A DNA stretch of 64,000 nucleotides from Lepisosteus oculatus (Eukaryota; Chordata; Actinopteri; Semionotiformes; Lepisosteidae). The position numbers and the translations under genes were made by a program. How positions within the stretch are numbered: position 1 is the stretch's first letter; the number at the start of each line of letters is the position of its first letter. The notes under the pieces were generated by a model. It saw only the letters and a program-made list of their open reading frames with translations, searched no databases and was not told where the DNA came from. Location: assembly GCF_040954835.1 (NCBI RefSeq), contig NC_090703.1:6257001-6321000 (forward strand), given 5' to 3'. Shown piece by piece: positions 27,701 through 39,329 of the stretch.

Positions 27701-30046
27701 TTATTTCATTGTGGGACCACTAAGGCGGGCCTTTAAAATTAATTCTGCAAGCTAATAGGAATTCATTACGAACCTGACTGAAGGAAAAACAAAAATGTGT
27801 ATAATCCAGATGTCAATGTGTCTAATCCATTGCTTTTGCCTGAGCCGTGAAGTATAGAACTGTTCCCATTAGCTATGGATTTTGTCACTGCATTACACTG
27901 TGGAAAATAAAAATGATAATGTCTCTGTCCTGTCTTTATAGGTGCTGATCTGAAACACTCAAGGTATTATCCCTCCTCACCTTGTCTGACTGTTTTAAGT
28001 GTTCCAGAAGAAATACATGAGACTTTGCTAGCCAATTTCTCTTAATGGAACAGATGTAAAGATAGAGAGGTCTTTTTAAGTGTCAACTTCTTTGGAGCTT
28101 CTTCATTCTTTTGTAAACTCCATCAGTATCATGACTTCCACCTACAGTTAGATTCAGATTAATTTTGACTCTTCGCAACAACCCATCTTGCTGCATGTAT
28201 CAAGCTGTAGCTGACAGGGGGTGTCTTTAAACTCCATTCATTATTTCACTGAATTGCAGCAAAGACAGAACCTACTGTGACATGTGTTCAAGGTTTATGA
28301 CATGACCAATTTGTTTTCACTGGTTTCACAAATAGAAAACCCCATACAGATCATTTCCATTTCCTCAGAATAAAAACAAGGATTTTTATTCTGTGGTACT
28401 GTTCACAATACGTCAACTACATATGCTGTTAGCAAATATTGCTTCATAATAAAAGGGAAAGTAAACAGTCAAAATATTTTCAGTTATGTTATCATAACTA
28501 TCATGTAAGAAACAGGGGGAAAACAATTGAGTTTCAGACTTTGAGAGATATGCATTTGTCATTTTTTCTCAGTAATCTCAGTAATTAGGTCTCAGTAATC
28601 TGTTGAACCACACATAGTCTGTGACTGGCGTTCTTGCCCACAATAAAATGCAGAATTATTTGTATTACATGCTATGTTTGATTACATCACTCTATTAAAG
28701 TGGAGTTCAATCAGACACAGAAGTGTTGTGCAAAATAATCTACCAGGGGTCCTGAATCCTATTACTTTATGCTCAGATGTCTAGTTTTATCTCAGAATGG
28801 CATTTTGAGAACATAATTGAATAACCTTTGAGGCTGACTTGAAGAAGGTTTTCTGCAATGGGCTCTGGATGTATGTGAACTCATGACGATTTTTAATTTT
28901 TATGTAGAAAAATAAGAACAAAACTTTGTCCTCTCAGCTCATGTAGGTTAAGAAACACAGAGCACAGCAGTAAATGATATCGCAGTTTGTGCCACACTCT
29001 AGTGTTGGTAGGCTTAAGGATTAGAATGGTCAGTGAAACTATTAAATGAGATTTTCACTGAAATGTACACACAATTTAAGGCAAACTAAGTGCAGAGTTA
29101 AAAATGATCCAGAAACAAAGGTAAGATGAGTGTCATGCCAACACTTTCTAATCAAGGGTTTGAAATAAGGAGTTACTCTGAGCCTGTAGCTTGCATGTCA
29201 CCATCTACAAGAAAAAATATACTTCCCACAGCTTTCCGGAAACTAGAAAACTAGTGTTCTTGTAGTTTAAGCTTCCCATAGCACCCCATTTTTCTTCATA
29301 AAAACTTTATGAATATTTACAGTGTATAAGCCTCCCCCGTGATTCCCAAGATACAAAAACAACAGTTATTTATTCTCTTAAAACTGCTGCATATCATATT
29401 TTAATTGATAATTACCATAAAACCATCCATCAAGCCCGATAATACCAACAGGGATCTCAACAGGATTTTTGTCTGTGTTATTAAATTAAAGCAAAACTGA
29501 ACTTGCAAGCTGTCAAAAAAAAAAATCTCCGTTGCTGTTGTAGGTTTTCCATGCCAGGATATTGAGACGGCTCTCCCTGACGGCAGTCTAACAGGTTAAT
29601 CAGGAAGATCATGATTACTGAACGTGCCCTGCCGCAAATGCAAACTATTGATGCGTCAGAGAGATTCAAGGATTATTCCGTTTTTTTCCGTCTGAACTAC
29701 GCAATAACGCATCGTCTAATCAGTAGTGCCTCAACAGTATTTGCGCGATAGCAGTAAAGGCTTTCCTGCCATATGCAAAAGTTGTCTTATCTCCGTGAGA
29801 ACCTAAACCTAAACTTCATTATCATATTTTTATATACAGTATACGAGATAGTTTGTAATGGTTGGTTCGCATGTACTGCAGAAAATAAATATGGGTTCTT
29901 TGACCCCATGTTTTTACGTATCTTACCTGTATACGTGTTGGCATCAGCTCACACCCTTGTAGAACAAACAATACTGAGGGCTTCAGTTTTTCACCTTTCT
30001 TCGGCAAGAAGGACCTGTTGTTCCGTTCTCTTGTTTTTGTTGTGTT
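21721..30046. other. Long gene-free stretch
   Basis: No gene could be supported. A (CA)n run lies near 21,961. The segment about 24,180-24,760 is non-repetitive, G-rich in its left part, and carries homeobox-type TAAT cores (for example GATTAATTTC); it is the best candidate for a conserved enhancer. The segment 29,560-29,720 is similar. Confidence 0.4.
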
Positions 30047-30050
30047 AGCA

Positions 30051-30064
30051 GTGCCCTCTGGTGG
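30051..30064 (-). promoter_or_regulatory. CTCF-like motif
   Basis: The minus strand reads CCACCAGAGGGCAC, which fits the CTCF core consensus closely. It lies about 1.1 kb left of the first duplicated block of the thioesterase array, where an insulator would make sense. No binding evidence is available. Confidence 0.45.
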
Positions 30065-31144
30065 CTGACTCTGTGTCCCTCTCACAGTATTGCGTGAACA
30101 CGGAAAATGAATGGGGACATTAGTTGACAGTTTCTGGAGAAGCTGCGTCTGCTACGAGCCCCATCAAACTGTGGGATTACAGGCGCGACCTGAAACCCAG
30201 GAACCTTTTCAACGCAGCCTGTGTTAGTGTTAGTGACCAGCTCTACCTCTGACAGTGATGCACAGATTTGTTATTAACAGAAATAATCGATTCAGACAAG
30301 TGGAAATAAAGAATACATACTTCAAAAATGTCAACAATGGGATAGCTGAAAGGTAGCCGCAGTCTTCTGCTTCCATCGTAAACGATAATAAAAACCCACC
30401 AGGGAAATTGTGTGGAGGATACCCATGAGAGAAGCACCAATTCCGGCGATAGTCTTTTAACCTGCCAGTGTGTGTTTACTTTAGCGATAAAACAAAAAAA
30501 AATGCGAAAGTAAAAAGTGGCAGTAACTCGGATATGCTTAACAGTTTATATATATTTACATTAACATATTTAATTGACTCCCTGAACATGAATGTGCTAT
30601 TACTTTACTAAACAAGCAACAGCTTTATTTGAAAAGACACGATAGATATATACTGTATATAGACGATTACGTGATAATTATGCTAGATATAACCTTATGT
30701 GAAAACAGGAGGAAAGCTTACGTGCATAAAATTGAATGTTCTCGGCTGTTCCTTGTCTGGATGTAGTTACAACGGGGCAAACACTAGAGGTCGCCACGAA
30801 GACCCGGTTGAGTGTATTAAGCGCACCCGTGTCTAAATAGTTCACTCTTGTCATTGATCGTTTTATGGTATTGGAATGTTTACAGTCTCATGTGGGCTTG
30901 CTTCTCAGTGAAAAGAGAGTATTGTAGGAGGGAGATTTCAGAAAAATTAAAGCGACGGAGAAGAACATGATGTGGCTCTGTTTGTTTAAAGAAAGTAACA
31001 TTGCAGATACGAGATTTAAAAAAGAGAAATCTTTTTTCTCAGACTCGTCAGTGTCTAGTCAAAGAATCAGCCCATCTCCAAAGAAGGGCTACGGCAGTAT
31101 TACAACCCTTAAAAGATTAACTGAATTAAATTATTTAATACCAT

Positions 31145-32050
31145 GTCCCCATGTGAACTTTGTACACATTAGTGCTACAGCCCACAAGTCTTGTCAATGG
31201 AGTGAGAATCTGTCCAAGCGTCCTTGACCAACAGTATATGAGTATATGAGTGTGGACAATACTGTCCACTACACGCCTGATTACCAGTTTTAAATGAGTT
31301 TTTAAACATATGTATATTTTTATTGTTTCTATATAAGCCATGAACTAAAAACAATAGCCTCTCAAAGTTGTTCATATTTAACATGAAATGACCTTCATGT
31401 GATTAAACTGAATCATTAAAATTCTGTTCTCAGTTGATTGTTTTTCCTCTGCAAAATGTTGCTAGTTCAGGTGTTGTTCAGATGTTGTACACTAATTCAG
31501 TCTTTCAGGTATATTCACATTGGTTCACAAGTTTTATGTGTGGTTATTGTCAAAGTCCAAACAGGTTTTACAAAATATCTAGAATAGTTTGTAATGAACA
31601 CAGTGTTCTATTAACCTGAAACGCACTGTCCCTCTTAATCTGTTAGAATCTGTACACTGTAAAACAAAAAGAAATGAATATAAACAACATTGTTTTCATT
31701 AGTGTCAGCATTTGATACCTACAGTGCCAAAAATCATTATTCTCATCTTCTGAAATAAATCCTTATCATTGACCAGCAGTATTTCTCTTGTCATCATGAT
31801 TACCTTATGAAGAAGTTATGTAGATTTCCCTATAAAGGAAACTGACCCTATTATGAAGACTTTACAAAAAGGTTTTTTTCCTGAGGTATAGATGCCTATC
31901 AGGAATTTAGTGATGTACACAATTTGCAAATAGTAAAGTAAAAAATTATACAAGGACAGTCCCACTTGACTTTACTTCAGGTTAAAACTCTTGTTCCGTG
32001 TCACGCTAAAGATGTTTTCGTGTCCTTTAAATTCATTGCGCTTCTATGTA
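31145..32050. repeat. Segmental duplication D1, left copy
   Basis: Nearly collinear with 51,264-52,155. Shared blocks include AACTTTGTACACATTAGTGC and GATTGTTTTTCCTCTGCAAA. It is the leftmost duplicated block of the array. No ACOT exon follows it directly, whereas the right copy leads into an ACOT exon 1. Confidence 0.85.
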
Positions 32051-32454
32051 CAGTATTTACAAACTGTATTTACAAACAAGGTGTTTCAGAGGCCTAACAT
32101 TCTGATCACCCAGAGAACCCAGACTGCTACTAACCATTCAATTCATAATGCCCACAAAGGCCACATAAGAGATGAGCTGCCTTCTAACTAAATGCAATAC
32201 AGCCTGCAGTTAAATCTCTTTCTCTGCACCCTGGATGACAAAAAATAAATGGGAGCCTATCTCCATATTCTAGAAATGCACCCACAAGCAGGAAAGATGT
32301 TTCTAACTGAGCTATCTTTTACCCTAAAAACCCAAGATCCCTAAAAACACAGAATAGCAAGCTAGCAAGGTTTAAATACTTAGCTCCAGTCAGGTTTTGT
32401 TAGGATGATCATGAAGTAGGGGCTCTCGTCTAGCACAATCTTCAAGTTCTGACT
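32051..32454. other. Gene-free stretch between duplicated blocks
   Basis: No gene or recognisable repeat. It separates D1 from D2. Confidence 0.5.
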
Positions 32455-33189
32455 CCTCCAGACTCTTGTTTCTCCCCTCTCTCCTCTTCCTCTTCTTGTT
32501 TATTGTTGTGATCTTATGTTGTTTGTTTCTGTACTGCTCATTAACACTCATTAACCTACACCTTACCTACTGTAGGTACGGTATACCAAGGTAAACTTTA
32601 CACTGGTTTCTGATCAAGGGACCCCCCACACCTCAACAAAAATCCTCTCTGCTTTCAAGCTAGAAGTGTTCACTCTGCCAAGTGTCACATTCTTTATCTA
32701 AAATCTTAAGAGACCCTTCTCCTTCACCTAAAGCTGTAACAATTTCTTCAAGTGTCCTTTATGGGCCCAACACTACCACCTGCTATACTTCTGAATACCA
32801 GAAGAGGGAGGTATTTTCAACCATATCGTTTCTTGGTCAATGCGAATACAAATATTTTGTGCCACAATATATATAAACTGCCTCTTGCCTGTTTATATAT
32901 AGTAGAAAATGTACTGCATGTGACTGATCTGATCCTTAAAAGTGGTTTAAAATCACGTTCACAGTTGATTGTTTTTCCTTTGCAAACTTTTGCTGGCTGG
33001 GATGTTTGGATTTATTGCATCATCCATCATTCACAAGCTTTGTACAGTACAGTATGTAACTAAAAGTCCAAACAGATTTGGACTAGATATCTAGCATTTT
33101 GCTTAGTTAACAGCGTCACATTTATCCCGAAAACCGCTGTTCCTCTAATCTGTTAGAATCTGGTAAACAAAAGTAAATGCCTATACAGC

Positions 33190-33649
33190 TGTCACGATTA
33201 TAGTCCCCCCTCCATAAGGGTGCTCCAGCCCTTTCACTTTAGACTTCATTCTGTGCACCTGATCCCTTTTACCCAGCCCACCTTAAAAGCCAGGCGCTGA
33301 CGCTCATCCTGGCTCTGCATCTGGTTTCTGCACCGTGCGAGTCCGAGCAACGTTAAGGTTTTAATCTCTGTTCTCGTTCCCTGTCCGCTGGTTCTGACCC
33401 GGTTCATGGTTTTTTATTCCTTGTTTTGATGGATCTCCTGGCTTTGGACTTACTCTTGTGTTTTTGGATACCCTCTAAGGATTACTCTTTTGGATTGTTT
33501 GCCTCGGCCACACCTCCCCCGTGCACCAGCGCACTTTGGACACGCCCCCCTGTTTTCAGCCCCTATTCCTGCATGACGTTTTCCCAGTGTTTCCCCACTT
33601 CTTCGGATTGTGTCGTCCGCATAGGGTCCGGAAAGAACTGTTCGTTACA
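33190..33649 (+). mobile_element. Solo LTR, family A (Ty3/gypsy-like), fossil
   Basis: Starts TGTCACGATTATAG and ends CTGTTCGTTACA, 460 nt. It is flanked by ACAGC (33,185-33,189) and ACAGT (33,650-33,654), a 5-nt target duplication with one difference. The paralogous site near 40,020 lacks it, so the boundaries are defined by an empty site. The 3' end of the same family recurs at 34,978-35,076. It inserted after the D2 duplication or was lost from the other copy. Confidence 0.85.
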
Positions 33650-33879
33650 ACAGTAACAGCGCTTGATACTTACCAGAAATTATCTCTCCTATTTTATGAA
33701 AAATATGATTTGTACAAAGAAATTAAATTTCTCAAAACAACACGATTTCCTTAAGCAGAAGGGGTGTAGACTTCCAGATAAGGCAAACCACTCCTATTTA
33801 TTTATTTTGGACAGATGTCATGCTAGAATTTTATGACATACACAGTTGTAAATTAAAAAAATACAGCCAAACTCTTTAC

Positions 33880-34087
33880 TGACTTTTCCATGTACAGCTT
33901 CGACACTTCGTCTTCATGTGCTTTCCGTATTTGTATTTTAAATGTTCTTTTATTGATTTGTAAGTCAAATTTAGCAGGCTAAAGGAATGTTTTTTATCAA
34001 TACAAAGTTCAAAGTCAGTGAACGATGTTGCTGCTTTTCAGCCACCTAAGAACGGGGGTCTCGGCAGGAAAGTAGGCTGTTTTCTGT
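33880..34087 (+). promoter_or_regulatory. ACOT 5' flank, type P2, with DR1 site
   Basis: The same flank type precedes the damaged gene at 40,537. It contains AGTTCAAAGTCA at 34,006-34,017, a direct repeat of two nuclear-receptor half sites spaced by one (DR1). Leaving out the inserted LTR and its 4-nt target repeat, the site would lie 119 nt before the ATG, as in the other copies. Confidence 0.6.
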
Positions 34088-34530
34088 TGTAATGGAAAGT
34101 TTCTGAGAAAAAGTGTTTTTTCCTAAAAATCTTGTTTACTGACAGAGCTGTGCTGCAGAAGCAGCTGGATACTTAGAACAAAGTGTGACAGCACCCAACT
34201 CGTCAAGGGCACGGGATGTTTTAATAAAGTTTATCTCTGCTGCTTGAAGAAGGGAGTATGAGAAACTATTTGAATAACTGCTCTTCTTTGCTTAAAGCAA
34301 AAACCTATAAGAAATGGAAAATTACTGCTTTGCCTGTCCTTGAACTGTTGCATCAGCTTAAAAAAGATATAAAACAAGGGCTCTCCTTGCTTGCTTTTGA
34401 ACGAGCTTAAACTTCTCTGCACAAACGGTCGATGCCTTTTTCCATATTGCAATATGAATAAAGACCTTACCAAGTAATCGAGAATACTTTCTGTGGCTCC
34501 TTTATTCTAACCGCAAATGTTTCCACGACA
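34088..34530 (+). mobile_element. Solo LTR in the ACOT 5' leader, fossil
   Basis: 443 nt, beginning TGTAATGG and ending CCACGACA, with an AATAAA near the right end. It is flanked on both sides by CTGT (34,084-34,087 and 34,531-34,534). The other ACOT copies have an unbroken TTTTCTGTTTCC here, so the empty site is known. A 4-nt target repeat suits a class I endogenous-retrovirus-type or gypsy-type LTR; the family is not identified. Confidence 0.8.
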
Positions 34531-34582
34531 CTGTTTCCAGTGGACCTGGAAGCGTTTTTTGCACGTCGGTACAAGAGTGACC

Positions 34583-34978
34583 ATGAGTCCGGTCAGAGTT
34601 AAGGTGGAGCCCGACTCGAAGTGCCTGTTTGACAGACCCGTGACGGTGAAAGTGGAGGGGTTGTCTCCTCACCAGCCTGTCGCTCTCCGGGCGACTCTGA
34701 CGGGCGACAAGGGCGACGTGTTTGCCTCGGTCGCCCGCTACCAGGCGGACGAGAGGGGTCTGATAGACCTGTCCCAGTCCGCGTCTCTCGGGGGTGATTA
34801 CACCGGGGTGCAGCCTATGGGCTTCCTCTGGGCCCTGAAGCCCCTCAAGCCCCTGAGGAGACTAATGAAAAGAGACATGGCCACCCCGTTCACAGTGCAC
34901 ATCGCCGTCCACGGACAGGCTGCAGGGAGTGTGGAGAGCACCGCCCCTCCGCTGGCCTCCTGCCTTCATGAGCGGAGC
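34583..34978 (+). pseudogene. ACOT exon 1 fragment
   Basis: Begins at the usual start (MSPVRVKVEP) and follows ACOT exon 1 through residue 132 (HERS). It then breaks off into a different sequence, the 3' end of LTR family A. No exon 2 or 3 follows before the next exon 1 at 36,025. The 5' leader is split by a 443-nt LTR. The reading frame is open to the break and closely matches the intact copies, so it is either young or kept similar by gene conversion. It cannot encode a thioesterase because the hydrolase domain is absent. Confidence 0.9.
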
Positions 34979-35759
34979 CCCCCTGTTTTCATCCCTGTAT
35001 TCTTGCATGACAGTGTTTCCTCACTATTTTGGATTGTGTCGTCCGCATAGGGTCCGGAAAGAAGTGTTCCATTACACTTTGACTGTGATGAGCAGTGCAA
35101 CCCCCAGTACACAGACGCTGAACCACTGATCCCAGAAGTGCCAAAGAAAGATTCACACTCCGCCTATTACCGCACTAAATCCCGATGCATGGTGAAGCCC
35201 AGAACCATACTGGACCTATAAATGTAAAGGGTGTAGGCAGATCGCTGCCCTAATTATAATAACAAAAAATTGTAATTGCAACTGTACTGAAATTTGTTAT
35301 GAAAAGTTTTGGTGGTTGTTGTTGAAAGGTTTTAAGTCATTACATAGGAGTTAAAATATACTGATGTCAGCAAGTAGCTGAGTGATAGCCGTGTTAAATT
35401 ATTGTTAAGAGTTGTTTCATTTTGTAGCGGTATGATCCTGATGTTAAGTGAAGAGTGCAGTAAGCATTGCTTAACCAAATTTTTGCAAAGCAGAATAGGA
35501 GGTAGTTATTCTTGTGTTAGTCATTAACTCAAGTTAAAAGAAAGGGGATGTAATATTTGTGTGCGTCAGCAGTGAAACTGCATGTTGATTGGTGGAGGGC
35601 TAAGCAGGAATAACAGTTGCTCAGGGTAACAGGCCATAGTGAATGTAGGAGCTAACTGGGTTCGGAGTTACAGGTTAAATAATAAAGAGTTTGTTCAAGT
35701 GTCACATCGTCATCCTGGGTTGTTAATTTCTACACTATACGTGTACATGAAATAAGACA
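34978..35759 (+). mobile_element. LTR fossils: family A 3' end joined to a gypsy (family B) 3' part
   Basis: 34,978-35,076 matches the last ~98 nt of LTR family A. From 35,077 follows the 3' internal part of a Ty3/gypsy-type element. Its frame includes YYRTKSRCMVKPRTILDL, resembling the C-terminal end of gypsy polyproteins, and a purine tract (AAAGAAAGGGGA) precedes the 3' LTR. The LTR runs 35,549-35,759 (TGTAATATTTG ... AAGACA) and matches the LTR at 48,715. The right flank is CGTAG (35,760-35,764). The element is incomplete and broken. Confidence 0.78.
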
Positions 35760-36024
35760 CGTAGTATCTTCTGTTAGTTTTTTACCCTTTTATTTTTTTC
35801 GTGTCCTTTAAACGACTTTTACCTGTGTATGTTTTTCGCACTTTGAGGCCACAGTAGTCTCCGCCTGGGGGTTCGCAAAACAACATGGAAAAACAGTTCA
35901 AAGTCCAAAAGCGAAGATGCTGCTTTTCAGCCACCTAAGAACGGGGGTCTCGGCAGGAAAGTCGGCTGTTTTCTGTTTCCATTGGACCTGGAAGCGTTTT
36001 TTGCACGTCGGTACAAGAGTGACC
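35760..36024 (+). promoter_or_regulatory. ACOT 5' flank, type P1, with DR1 site
   Basis: Shares its sequence with 57,471-57,728 (TTTTTCGCACTTTGAGGCCAC and on). AGTTCAAAGTCCA at 35,895-35,907 is a DR1 element whose second half, CAAAGTCCA, fits the HNF4-preferred motif; PPAR/RXR is the other reading. It lies 118 nt before the ATG. The 3' LTR of a gypsy fossil ends immediately upstream. Confidence 0.65.
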
Positions 36025-38028
36025 ATGAGTCCGGTCAGAGTTCAGGTGGAGCCCGACTCGAAGTGCCTGTTTGACAGACCCGTGACGGTGAAAGTGGAGG
36101 GGTTGTCTCCTCACCAGCCTGTCGCTCTCCGGGCGACTCTGACGGGCGACAAGGGCGACGTGTTTGCCTCGGTCGCCCGCTACCAGGCGGACGAGAGGGG
36201 TCTGATAGACCTGTCCCAGTCCGCGTCTCTCGGGGGTGATTACACCGGGGTGCAGCCCATGGGCTTCCTCTGGGCCCTGAAGCCCCTCAAGCCCCTGAGG
36301 AGACTAATGAAAAGAGACATGGCCACCCCGTTCACAGTGCACATCACCGTCCACGGACAGGCTGCAGGGAGTGTGGAGAGCACCACCCCTCCGCTGGCCT
36401 CCTGCCTTCATGAGCGGAGCTTCCTCGGGGAAGGAGTGAAGAGGATACCGGTGAGAGAAGGACGGATCCGGGGGACGGTCTTTCTGCCCCGCGGTGAGTG
36501 TTTAGAGTTAAAACACAAAGTGGAAATTAGTGAAAATAACCTGGAAATGGTAAAGAGTTTGTAAAGGCATCTGCAATAGAGGGTCTGAGCAGTATATAAA
36601 TTCCTGTATTCAAATTGTTCTAGGACGGCATGAAAAGGAAAACCAACTGACTGAAATACTTACTGCTCGTAGTAACAAATCCTTAGGCTCAGGATACTGA
36701 AAAATTTGTTTTGTTAAATTCATCAGATAAGCCAGATTAAAACATATCCTATTGTTTAATTAGGCTATGATGTCTCATCCAAATCCCGACACACTTAAAG
36801 TTTTATAGACTCTGTATAATCTAAAGATTTACCTCCATCATTTTAGAACGCCTAAGACTTGTTTATTAAATGTTTAAATATTTTAAGGAACAAACAAGAG
36901 TCATTACTAAGATTAGTTTATTATACTTTGGATGAAAACGTCTATATAATATATAAATGCAAGTAGTATGATTTATTAGAATTAGTACTATTATTTTTTT
37001 TTATTGAAATGTTACAATAGTTACATGTGTTAACTTTGCACATCTGGGTGGCTATTTGTATACTGTAACAGTGTCAGAGCTGATGGACAGGTTTTCCTCA
37101 GGAGACGGTCCGTTTCCAGGGGTGATTGATCTGGGAGGAACAGCTGGAGGACTTCTAGAGCATCGAGGATGCCTCCTGGCCAATCACGGGTTTGTCACAA
37201 TGGTACTGGCTTACTTCGGGTTTGAGGACCTCCCACAGAACATGGATGAATTCCATCTGGAATACTTTGAGGAGGCTCTCCACTTCTTTCAGGCACTTCC
37301 ACAGGTATATCTGCATGCAGATGTGTAGACCAGCCAAAGTTCACTTATTGGAGGGGTTTTCATTTGGTTCAGAATACTTCAGTGCCCCGTGACATGACAC
37401 CTTTTTATCTTTTTAATTCCTCCAGGTGAGGGAGAACAGTATTGGTGTACTGGGCCTCTCTAAAGGAGCTGACCTGGCCCTGTCCATGGCTAGTTTCCTG
37501 AGTGGTATATCTGCTGTGGTCAATGTGTCTGGGTGTTATGCTAATTTCCAGTGCCAACTGCATTACAAAGGCACAACCCTGCCAGCACTAAAGTGTTACC
37601 CAGAGAAGATCAAGGTGGATCAGGCATCTGGCTTACTTAACTTCTCTGAGGCCTACGACGACCCTCGTGATCCAGGATGCCAGGCAGTAGTGCCCATAGA
37701 GAGGGCCAGTGCCCGGTTCCTTTTTGTGGCAGGTGAAGATGACAAGGTCTGGAATGCCAGTCTGTATGCCAGTGAAGCTGCAAAGCGTCTGATCTCACAT
37801 GGCAAAGAGAGGCCAGAGGTCCTGATTTTCCCTGGAACAGGACACATCATAGAGCCACCATACTTCCCTCACTGTCACTCCTCCTTCCACAAGGTGATAA
37901 ATGCCCCTGTACTGTGGGGAGGCCAGGCTGAGTCCCATGCCTTTGCCCAGGAGGAGGCCTGGAGAAGGATCAGGCAGTTCTTCCTGGATAATCTAGGAGC
38001 AGCAGGATGTAGACAGAGCAAGCTTTAG
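36025..38028 (+). CDS. Acyl-CoA thioesterase, type I (ACOT/BAAT family), intact copy A
   Basis: Predicted to hydrolyse fatty acyl-CoA to fatty acid and CoA. The protein ends in SKL, a type 1 peroxisomal targeting signal, so it should act in the peroxisome. Exons are 36025-36493, 37102-37304 and 37426-38028, with GT-AG introns in phases 1 and 0: 424 residues against about 421 for human ACOT1. Residues 1-150 form the N-terminal Bile_Hydr_Trans-type domain. Exon 2 opens with [11 protein letters not shown]. Exon 3 completes the alpha/beta-hydrolase domain. The triad is Ser236 in GLSKG, Asp330 in GEDD and His364 in GTGH. The spacing of 94 and 34 residues equals what I recall for human ACOT2. A serine nucleophile favours thioesterase over the cysteine-bearing BAAT/ACNAT transferases. 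I chose the exon 2 acceptor TTTTCCTCAG because it restores the family's LPP-G-x-GPFPG junction. Intron 1 and the 3' flank match damaged copy C. Confidence 0.93.
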
Positions 38029-38975
38029 GTGCAGCTATTTTGAAGAGTACAGATGTTCTCACTGTTATTATGTGTGGTGTGAATTGTTTTTCCTGTATCA
38101 TGTTACGTAGCTTACACCAAATTGATCCATACGTTTTAAGTAATTAGTGACTATTAAATTGGTTCATGATGTCCTGCTGTTTGGTGTTTGGATGTATCAA
38201 TATATCAGCAATGTGATATGATCTTGAAATATTAAACATAAAAACTTCAATTCAGATGTACTTGAACTTTGTGGCTTTTGTAAACATGTAAGACAAATAA
38301 AATTCAATTTTAACTAAACTGTTGAATAGATTACTCTATTTTTATACATTGAATGTATTAAAACCTGAAATAATGAAATACGCCACATCACTGTTTGTTG
38401 AGGAGTCTTTAAAAAGTAATGATGTTCTTTTCTGGTCCTTGTGGGCAGGAGTTCGACAGGCAGGTTTTAGTGTCATTTTTAATGGGTAAACACTTGGAAA
38501 CAGTGGAATTATAGAACAATTAAGTACAATCAATTCAAATGCAGTGATTCAGGGCCCAGGGAAAACCAGGAGATACTGAGGCCATGCAGGACCAGGAGTG
38601 AACATGACAATGCATCGGGAGGATGTGAACCTACATGAATGGAGCAACAAAAACTTGTCCAGGAATATTTTGGACCTCCTGATTCACCTACACCTATTCT
38701 TTCTGTAATACCACATGCAGTACACGAGTTTGCTACAGTGATCATACGTTTTTAATATTTGGTTCAGTGGTAGTATGATCTACATGAAGTGCCACAATTC
38801 TAACTTTTTAAATAGTTTCTTCTATAATCCCACATCACACTCAAGAAATATCCACACCACACCAGTGGGTCAGGTCTCACAATTAGGAAAGCCTGTTCAC
38901 ATACACGGGCATCGAAATATTATAACATGACAGCCTAGAGTCCGGTCTCAGTACTGCACCTTGAGTGGACCCAGT
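38029..38975. repeat. Segmental duplication D3, left copy (3' flank of copy A)
   Basis: Matches 54,349-55,290 behind copy C almost base for base, including an AATAAA signal at 38,296-38,301 that probably ends the copy A transcript. It shows that copies A and C share everything from intron 1 to about 950 nt past the stop. Confidence 0.88.
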
Positions 38976-39075
38976 TCCTCACACTCTACATGATGCCCAT
39001 GGGTCATTACAGCAGATGTCCCCCACCATTATAAACTGCTGTTACTGTACCTGCTTAACAGCCGGATTAGACCTG
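38925..39075. repeat. Short duplicated block D4
   Basis: CACCTTGAGTGGACCC and CCCCCACCATTATAAACTGC recur at 43,785-43,950 behind copy B, showing an older shared 3' flank. Confidence 0.75.
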
Positions 39076-39329
39076 TTGCATTTGGCACCACATTGATTAA
39101 ATGTTAAACGCTAAAGAATAACACCCTGTAATTTTCAATAAATACTGTATGGTAAGGAATTGCCTATGATATAACCTTCAAGTATGGAAAAATGCAAAGA
39201 AGCCAGGAATTCATTTAGAAAATAGAACTACTTTTTGGATTTACTTAAAACGTTATACTTACCTTTTTATTGTGGAATGTTTGAAAATTAGATTTTTTTC
39301 CAGTTGCAAATTGTTTTTGTTTTCAAACC
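39076..39329. other. Unassigned spacer
   Basis: No gene or recognised repeat. Confidence 0.5.

Larger units (their letters stand above)
32455..34087. repeat. Segmental duplication D2, left copy
   Basis: Matches 39,330-40,494 from CAGACTCTTGT to the ACOT 5' flank. It is longer than its partner because it holds a 460-nt solo LTR at 33,190-33,649. Without that insertion the two copies are of almost equal length. Confidence 0.88.

Noticed and set aside
27944-27970. Small exon after TGTCTTTATAG with a GTATTAT donor
   Set aside because: Splice-like ends but only about eight codons, with no partner exons in phase.
37072-37101. Exon 2 starting at TGTCAGAGCTG after TGTAACAG
   Set aside because: It would insert ten residues before GDGPFPG that the family lacks. 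The acceptor TTTTCCTCAG thirty bases later has a better pyrimidine tract and restores the LPPGDGPFPG junction with correct phase.
36025-38028. Calling the tandem genes BAAT or ACNAT (bile-acid or acyl-CoA amino-acid transferases)
   Set aside because: The nucleophile position in all four exon 3 copies is serine (G-x-S-K-G); the transferases use cysteine there. The fold is shared, so I name the thioesterase branch.
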